From Chitinophagaceae bacterium (GTDB taxonomy: Bacteria > Bacteroidota > Bacteroidia > Chitinophagales > Chitinophagaceae), in the NCBI GenBank assembly GCA_947452925.1, contig CANGFK010000002.1, forward strand, positions 1 to 46,504: a stretch of 46,504 nt of DNA, in the 5' to 3' direction. Each line of letters starts with the position of its first letter. Positions within the stretch are counted from its first letter, which is position 1. The notes below the pieces were generated by a model. The model did not search any database. It saw only the letters and a program-made list of their open reading frames with translations, and was not told the origin of the DNA. Both the position numbers and the translations under genes were made by a program. Of the stretch, positions 41,656 to 46,504 are shown piece after piece.

Positions 41656-43338
41656 TTAACTCATCAGGTTAAAATAGAAATTACTACCTCCCCCATATTT
41701 ACTTTCCACGTGGATGGTGCCCCCTTGTGCTTCAATAAACTCTTTACTGATGGCAAGGCCCAATCCTGTTCCAGATTTGCTAGTTCCGGGCACTTGAAAA
41801 TATCTGTCGAATATTTTACTGATGTATTTTGTCTCTATCCCTTTGCCATTATCTTTTACTGAGAAAGTAACGAGTTGCTCATTCTTATTAATCTCAATCA
41901 CAACTTCTCCATTTTCGGGACTGTAGCGAATAGCATTCGTTAGAAAGTTTATTAATACCCAAGCTGTCTTCTCTTTGTCTGCTTTTACGTTTGGCAAATC
42001 TTCTGATGTTTTTGTAATAATCGTTATTTGCTTTTGCTCTGCTTGAACCTTTACAGCCTCAGTTGCATATTTCAAAATATCAAAAGGGCTGCAGAGCTGT
42101 ATGTTCAGTTGGATATTACCGGTTTCAACCTGAGACATATTCAACAGTTCTCCGGTTATTTTTAGTAACCTGTTGCTATCGTCTTTAATACTTTCTACCA
42201 ACAAAGCCTGTTCTTCATTTAGTGAACCAGTATTGGCACTCCTCAACAACTGTAAACTCATTTTTATGGAAGCAATTGGTGTCTTTAATTCGTGCGAAAC
42301 CGTAGCAATAAAATTGGTTTTTGCTTCATTCAATTCGTGGAAAGGGGTAATGTTTCGCAATACTATCACCTCCCCAATGACGTTTCCTTCATTGCTCACC
42401 TTCAACACATCCTTGTTGAAATAGCTTTCCTTGTTGTCAGCGTAAATCTTCAATTCATGTTGGTCTTCATCTTGCAATAGTCTGCGCATCAAATCATTTT
42501 GCAGGGCAATGTCTGGTGCATATTGACCAATAATATCCTTTTCTTTCAGTGCCAAAACCTTTTCAGAAACCACATTCAAAAACAAGATGTTCTTATTTTC
42601 ATCAAATCCAATAATGCCGTCACGCATTTGGTTGATGATGGTTTCAATCCTTCTTTTCTCAAATGTAATCTTTGCCAGATTGCTATTTTCATACTCGTCC
42701 AGCTTCTCTGTCATTGTATTGATGGCATCCGCTAGTTCCTTAAACTCATCTTCTTGATCCAGATGAATTCTGTTTTTATAATTCTTATTTGCAATTTCTT
42801 TAATCCCTTTTGCCAAGGCTTTAACGGGTGTAGAAATTACATCGGGAAAGTTGACAGTCAGCGTAAAGGAGATAATGGTGAGCACCGAGAAGATGATGGT
42901 CAGCCAAAAAATAGCACTACTAGCCGACTTCTGAGCATTTTCATTTTTTCTTAGGATGGCATTTTGGTTTATATTATTTATCCTTTGTATGTTGAGTAAT
43001 AAATCTTTATACTTACTACTATCGCTAGGATTTCTTTTCAACCTCTCAAAACTTAAGCGCAATTGCTTGGTGGCATCACCTTCACCAAACTCGGTAATAT
43101 TATTTTCTTGCTTTGCTAGGTTTATTTCAAAATCTGAAAATGCTTGCTTATTAACCGACAACTCATCCAAGTCTTTCAACATATTGTTGTCATAAACTAA
43201 TGTTTCGTAGTTGTTTTTTAAAATATTGTTTGCATCACTGCTCAATTTGCTGATAGAAACTATGCCCAATATCCCAAACACCAATATTACGATGAAAAGG
43301 AAACCGATACCCACCGTCAACTTTGCCTTTAATTTCAT
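41656..43338 (-). CDS. Sensor histidine kinase, the kinase half of the Kdp system
   Basis: A 560-residue membrane kinase: TM1 at about 7-29, periplasmic domain 30-140, TM2 at about 143-165, HAMP (166-220), PAS (about 225-335) and HisKA with phospho-acceptor His349 in FIATVSHELKTPI. The ATPase domain has N box NFLTNAIRYSPENG, G1 DNGKGIE and G2 GTGLGLAIS. It overlaps the KdpD sensor gene by 1 nt (TAATG), so the two are translationally coupled and probably form one sensor split over two proteins. The response regulator (KdpE) is not in the window. Its stop lies at the terminator 41621-41653. Confidence 0.92.
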   Translation of the reverse strand: MKLKAKLTVGIGFLFIVILVFGILGIVSISKLSSDANNILKNNYETLVYDNNMLKDLDELSVNKQAFSDFEINLAKQENNITEFGEGDATKQLRLSFERLKRNPSDSSKYKDLLLNIQRINNINQNAILRKNENAQKSASSAIFWLTIIFSVLTIISFTLTVNFPDVISTPVKALAKGIKEIANKNYKNRIHLDQEDEFKELADAINTMTEKLDEYENSNLAKITFEKRRIETIINQMRDGIIGFDENKNILFLNVVSEKVLALKEKDIIGQYAPDIALQNDLMRRLLQDEDQHELKIYADNKESYFNKDVLKVSNEGNVIGEVIVLRNITPFHELNEAKTNFIATVSHELKTPIASIKMSLQLLRSANTGSLNEEQALLVESIKDDSNRLLKITGELLNMSQVETGNIQLNIQLCSPFDILKYATEAVKVQAEQKQITIITKTSEDLPNVKADKEKTAWVLINFLTNAIRYSPENGEVVIEINKNEQLVTFSVKDNGKGIETKYISKIFDRYFQVPGTSKSGTGLGLAISKEFIEAQGGTIHVESKYGGGSNFYFNLMS

Positions 43339-44465
43339 TACGATAGTATTAAAATGTCAATTTCTGAGGCTGACAATTTATTTAATAATTGATTGAAAAC
43401 TGCAGAACTCAATATCACATTCCAAATTGTAAGATGTGGTTTACCAATACAAATAGTCGTAATACCTTTCTGCTCTGAAGCTTCAAAAATACCCCTTGCA
43501 ATGTTTTTATTTTTCAATCGTATAACTTCTCCTCCCAATTCTGCTGCCATCTTAAAGTTATTAATCAAATGACGTTGTTCGGCAAGTCCAATATTATCTC
43601 CACTTTCGCTTGGTGTCTGCACATATAACAAGAACCATTTGCTATTGTAAGAAGAAGCCATCCGCGCAGTTTTGCGAATAACCTTTTTGGCAATATCATG
43701 GTTGCTACTAATGCACGCCATAAAACGTTCGGGTTTCAGTTGGGCGTTTCTGGGTATTTCAATTTCAATTTTTCGTTCTACCTGGCTTGCCACTTCCTTC
43801 AATGCCAATTCGCGAAGCTGTAGAATCTTCTCGCTTTTAAAGAAATTATTAAGGGAAATTTGAATCTTATCCGGCGTGTAAATCTTTCCTTCTTTTAGTC
43901 GGATAATGAGTTCATCTGACGTTAAATCGATGTTTACCACTTCATCCGCCTGCTGCAAAACGCTATCAGGAATCCTTTCCGATACGCTGATGCCCGTAAT
44001 GTTCTTCACTTCATTGTTCAGACTTTCAATGTGTTGGATGTTTACAGCACTTATTACGTTGATGCCTGCATCCAAAATATCCATCACATCTTTCCAACGC
44101 TTATCGTTTTTACTTCCCTCTATGTTCGAGTGTGCCAATTCGTCAACAATCACCACTTCGGGATGCAGATTTAGCACTGCTTGCAAATCAAACTCTTCCA
44201 GTTCCTTGCCTTTATAAAACAATTTCCTTCGAGGAACAATGGGCAGTCCATCCAGCAACTCATGTGTTTCCTTTCGGTTATGTGTTTCTATATACCCAAT
44301 CTTAATGTCCACTCCACTCCTCAAAAGGCTATGCGCTTCTTGTAGCATCCGGTAGGTTTTGCCCACGCCAGCACTCATTCCTATATAAATTTTAAACTTT
44401 CCACGCCTGCTTTTGCGTATCAAGTCTAGAAAGTGTTCCGCATTATTTCTTACTTCTTCTGGCAT
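43338..44465 (-). CDS. kdpD: KdpD-type K+ sensor protein without kinase domains
   Basis: 375 residues: an N-terminal KdpD domain with Walker A GMSAGVGKT (29-37), the Walker B-like VVIVDELAHSN, then a universal-stress-protein-like domain (about 250-375). In E. coli these two domains precede membrane and kinase parts in one polypeptide; here the protein ends after them and the kinase is a separate gene overlapping it by 1 nt. In Bacteroidota this split form is common. It reports K+ or turgor state to the kinase and thus to kdp expression. An array of 21-bp repeats lies between it and kdpC. Confidence 0.93.
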   Translation of the reverse strand: MPEEVRNNAEHFLDLIRKSRRGKFKIYIGMSAGVGKTYRMLQEAHSLLRSGVDIKIGYIETHNRKETHELLDGLPIVPRRKLFYKGKELEEFDLQAVLNLHPEVVIVDELAHSNIEGSKNDKRWKDVMDILDAGINVISAVNIQHIESLNNEVKNITGISVSERIPDSVLQQADEVVNIDLTSDELIIRLKEGKIYTPDKIQISLNNFFKSEKILQLRELALKEVASQVERKIEIEIPRNAQLKPERFMACISSNHDIAKKVIRKTARMASSYNSKWFLLYVQTPSESGDNIGLAEQRHLINNFKMAAELGGEVIRLKNKNIARGIFEASEQKGITTICIGKPHLTIWNVILSSAVFNQLLNKLSASEIDILILS

Positions 44466-44532
44466 ACCGTAAAGTTATGTTTGAGCCGATTAAGAATGAA
44501 TTAAAAGGACTATAATATTCTTTTGTAGACGG

Positions 44533-44763
44533 CCTAACTCATTTAGGGGGAGTCCTAACTCATTTAGGGGGAGTCCTAACTCATTTAGGGGGAGTCCTAA
44601 TTCATTTAGGGGAAGTCCTAATTCATTTAGGAGGAGTCCTAATTCATTTAGGGGGAGTCCTAATTCATTTAGGAGGAGTCCTAATTCATTTAGGGGAAGT
44701 CCTAATTCATTTAGGAGAAGTCCTAATTCATTTAGGAGAAGTCCTAATTCATTTAGGCGACCA
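44533..44763. repeat. 21-bp tandem array 4 (11 units) in the kdpC-kdpD spacer
   Basis: Eleven units begin at 44533 and every 21 bp thereafter, with a degenerate twelfth at 44764 that runs into the kdpC stop. Each unit holds the near-palindrome CCTAATTCATTTAGG plus a 6-bp linker such as GGAGTC-like. This is the best-conserved array: changes are limited to a few positions. In kdp mRNA each unit would form a small stem (CCUAA/UUAGG, 5 bp). No gene in 44466-44777 otherwise. Confidence 0.95.
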
Positions 44764-44777
44764 CCTAATCCGTCCTA

Positions 44778-45341
44778 TTACTTCAATTCATCCAAAGCAA
44801 TGTTTAACTTCAAAACATTTACTTTTTCAGGCCCTAATATTCCTAATAAAGGCTTTTCCACATGTGCATTTACCAATGCAAGCACTTTATCGGGAGCGAG
44901 GTTACGTACTTTGGCAATCCTGTTCACTTGTACCAATGCACCCTGCACACTAATATTAGGATCTAAGCCACTAGCAGAAGCTGTAACTAAATCGGCGGGT
45001 ATTTCTTCTTTTTTTACGGTAGGATTATGTACCAAAAAACTATCGATAGCAGCATCAACCCCTTTCAGATAAGCACTATCACTAGGGCCTTTATTGCTAC
45101 CTCCCGAACCGGCGGCATTGTAGCCAACAGCCGAAGGACGGCTGTAGAAATATTTATCTAGTGTAAACTTTTGACCTTCATTGGCATAACCAACTACTTT
45201 GCCATTTACCGTTAACGTTTCTCCTTTTCCGCCCCCTGGCGCAAACTTAGCAATACCTGCTATCAACAATGGATACAGTCCTCCAAGGACAGCTATAAAA
45301 ACTAGCGTAAGTATCAGAGCAGGAAATAGATGTTTTTTCAT
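44778..45341 (-). CDS. kdpC: K+-transporting ATPase subunit C
   Basis: Small membrane subunit that stabilises the KdpFABC complex and helps ATP binding by KdpB. From the ATG at 45341 (MKKHLFPALILTLVF) it has 187 residues, with one N-terminal transmembrane helix (LILTLVFIAVLGGLYPLLIA) and the family's YFYSRPSAVGYNAAGSGGSN and SGLDPNISVQGALVQVNRIAK. The longer frame to 45452 would add 37 residues from the opposing antitoxin gene and is rejected. It is separated from kdpB by an oppositely oriented toxin-antitoxin module. Confidence 0.95.
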   Translation of the reverse strand: MKKHLFPALILTLVFIAVLGGLYPLLIAGIAKFAPGGGKGETLTVNGKVVGYANEGQKFTLDKYFYSRPSAVGYNAAGSGGSNKGPSDSAYLKGVDAAIDSFLVHNPTVKKEEIPADLVTASASGLDPNISVQGALVQVNRIAKVRNLAPDKVLALVNAHVEKPLLGILGPEKVNVLKLNIALDELK

Positions 45342-45352
45342 TTTATTTGTTT

Positions 45353-45360
45353 TAGATTTG
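45353..45360 (+). promoter_or_regulatory. Candidate -7 box of the PIN-toxin module
   Basis: TAGATTTG fits TAnnTTTG, 14 nt before the antitoxin ATG. It lies only 12 bp from the start codon of kdpC on the other strand, so the two leaders overlap. Confidence 0.45.
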
Positions 45361-45374
45361 ACGAAAATAAATTT

Positions 45375-45596
45375 ATGTACAGAAAAATAATCGATGTTGT
45401 GAATGAAGAAAACCTCTTCATTCAGCTTCCCAAAGAATACCTCAATAAACAAGTTGAGGTGATTGCCTTTGAAGTAGAAAAGACCAACGAAAAAATCGAT
45501 AAGAAGAAGTTTGAAGAAGCAATGGCTTTCTTTAGTACTTTAAATGTTGACATGAGTAATTTTAAATTTAATCGTGATGAAGCCAACGAGCGTTAA
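45375..45596 (+). CDS. Probable antitoxin of the PIN-toxin module
   Basis: 73 residues from the ATG at 45375 (MYRKIIDVVNEENLFIQLPK). The first part resembles the strand pattern of AbrB/SpoVT-type or related antitoxins; the tail (KKKFEEAMAFFSTLNVDMSN) is helical. It overlaps the toxin start by 20 nt. The assignment rests on position and size. Confidence 0.7.
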   Translation: MYRKIIDVVNEENLFIQLPKEYLNKQVEVIAFEVEKTNEKIDKKKFEEAMAFFSTLNVDMSNFKFNRDEANER

Positions 45597-45999
45597 ATGT
45601 TTCCTAGATTCTAACATCATTTTATATTTAAATGAGAATGATGGAACTTATAAAAAAGACATCGTTACTAATATTTTACTGCCAAAGCCATTTGTTAGTA
45701 GCCAAGTAATATTTGAATGTCTTAATGTTTGTTTAAAAAAATTCAAGTACCCAAAGGAAAAAGCAATAATGTTTGTTCTTTATCTTTTTGAAACTTGCAC
45801 TGTTGTAAGTGAAGAAAAAGAAACTTGCATACTAGCTCTTGATTTATTTTCAAAATATCATTTTCAGCCTTACGATTCCAAAATTGTTGCCTCTGCTTTA
45901 AATTCAGGTTGCAGAACCTTGTACTCAGAAGACATGCAAAATGGGCTTGTTGTTAATAATAAATTGACCATAACCAATCCATTTTTACAATTTAACTAA
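45577..45999 (+). CDS. PIN-domain toxin (VapC-like)
   Basis: A 140-residue PIN-domain endoribonuclease. Putative acidic residues: D11 ([10 protein letters not shown]), E47 ([10 protein letters not shown]), D100 ([11 protein letters not shown]) and D119 (LYSEDMQNG). A GTG at 45574 is an alternative start. Its stop overlaps the end of kdpB on the other strand by 3 nt. It stands inside the kdp gene series. Confidence 0.85.
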   Translation: MKPTSVKCFLDSNIILYLNENDGTYKKDIVTNILLPKPFVSSQVIFECLNVCLKKFKYPKEKAIMFVLYLFETCTVVSEEKETCILALDLFSKYHFQPYDSKIVASALNSGCRTLYSEDMQNGLVVNNKLTITNPFLQFN

Positions 46000-46504
46000 A
46001 ACCAAATACCCACAATCATATCCAATAATTTAATCCCGATAAATGGCGCAATAACACCACCTACCCCATAAATTAATAGGTTTCTTCTTAACAATGCACT
46101 CGCACCAATGGGTTTGTAAGCCACCCCTCTTAATGCCAATGGAATGAGAATTGGGATAATGATTGCATTAAATATTACCGCAGATAAAATGGCACTTTCA
46201 GCACTTTTCAAATACATCACATTCAATGCTTGTAACCCAGGAATAGACACGATAAACAAGGCAGGAACAATGGCGAAATATTTAGCCACGTCATTAGCAA
46301 TGGAGAAAGTAGTTAATGTACCCCGAGTCATCAATAACTGTTTTCCTATCTCTACTATTTCAATGAGCTTGGTAGGATCGTTATCCAAATCCACCATATT
46401 ACCCGCTTCTTTTGCTGCTGCTGTACCACTATTCATAGCAACTCCTACATCTGCTTGAGCCAAAGCAGGGGCATCGTTTGTACCGTCACCCATCATCGCA
46501 ACCA
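45996..46504 (-). CDS. kdpB: K+-transporting P-type ATPase subunit B, C-terminal part
   Basis: The last 168 or so residues of KdpB; the rest lies beyond the right edge. [21 protein letters not shown] is the P-type ATPase hinge motif (GDGxNDAPAL). The KdpB-specific [22 protein letters not shown] and the last membrane helices follow. KdpB hydrolyses ATP to drive K+ uptake through KdpA. Between kdpB and kdpC the usual tight spacing is broken by the PIN-toxin module. Confidence 0.95.
   Translation of the reverse strand, partial: VAMMGDGTNDAPALAQADVGVAMNSGTAAAKEAGNMVDLDNDPTKLIEIVEIGKQLLMTRGTLTTFSIANDVAKYFAIVPALFIVSIPGLQALNVMYLKSAESAILSAVIFNAIIIPILIPLALRGVAYKPIGASALLRRNLLIYGVGGVIAPFIGIKLLDMIVGIWF

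Noticed and set aside
44533-44763. CRISPR array
   Set aside because: Units follow directly without unique spacers and are only 21 bp long; no cas genes in the window.
45342-45452. 37-residue N-terminal extension of KdpC
   Set aside because: It is antisense to the antitoxin gene; the ATG at 45341 gives the normal KdpC N-terminus.

Overview
The window looks like a chromosomal segment of a member of the Bacteroidota, most likely of the Chitinophagaceae type. I infer this from gene content and style, not from a marker gene. Genes lack Shine-Dalgarno sites and instead have A-rich leaders and TAnnTTTG -7 boxes. Rho carries a long acidic and proline-rich insertion. The 2-oxo-acid dehydrogenase E1 alpha and beta chains are fused. 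KdpD is split from its kinase. There are many small lipoproteins. DNA is AT-rich, and most genes are housekeeping genes separated by repeat-rich spacers.

Layout. 1-844: tail of an unidentified gene and endonuclease III. 851-5613 (minus strand): a MarR regulator followed by two pirin-family proteins, YceI and DoxX, then a lipoprotein cytochrome c and a methyltransferase. 5787-10088 (mostly plus strand): a TSUP permease, a TonB-like protein, FolC (with an inserted four-helix-bundle gene) and a MazF-type toxin-antitoxin pair. 10387-12400: an accessory stretch with a fucosyltransferase-like gene, a tiny ORF, a BIME-like inverted repeat and a 21-bp tandem array. 12456-24840: GH2 beta-galactosidase, rho, msrB, adk, two orphan genes each preceded by the same 142-bp repeat, gatB, a TlpA-like lipoprotein and a nitrilase. 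24839-36019: fused E1, Bax-inhibitor protein, a CAU tRNA, HAD phosphatase, rpiB, holin-like protein, lipoprotein, GNAT, glutathione peroxidase, a phosphoesterase/glycosyltransferase pair, a RelE-type toxin-antitoxin pair and an SUMF1-domain lipoprotein. 36422-46504: a potassium-uptake island with two divergent kup genes, a split KdpD (sensor plus separate kinase), kdpC and the end of kdpB, with a PIN-toxin module wedged between kdpB and kdpC in the opposite orientation.

The strongest unexplained signal lies between the genes. Five separate intergenic spacers (about 2077-2286, 11977-12165, 19243-19431, 36130-36318, 44533-44763) each hold a degenerate tandem array with a period of exactly 21 bp. 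Three of the five are nine units (189 bp) long. Unit sequence is private to each spacer, while period and array size are shared, and several units are built on 13-15 bp dyads. A second class of spacer sequence is built of 7-bp-periodic words (for example AAGTCGT, AATTGAT, GTGATTA) that form long inverted repeats at gene ends. The best case is a 34-bp, 33/34-matched stem that contains the stop codons of two convergent genes and encloses an ordinary terminator. Other repeats are a 142-bp direct repeat with a 33-bp palindrome, two copies of a roughly 145-bp MITE-like element flanking a gene pair, and a duplicated terminator flanking a toxin-antitoxin module.

Functionally, the window suggests a stress/redox cluster probably controlled by the MarR protein through ATGTA-N2-TACAT sites, and a region devoted to K+ homeostasis. 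All functional calls come from reading the sequence; no database search was run.
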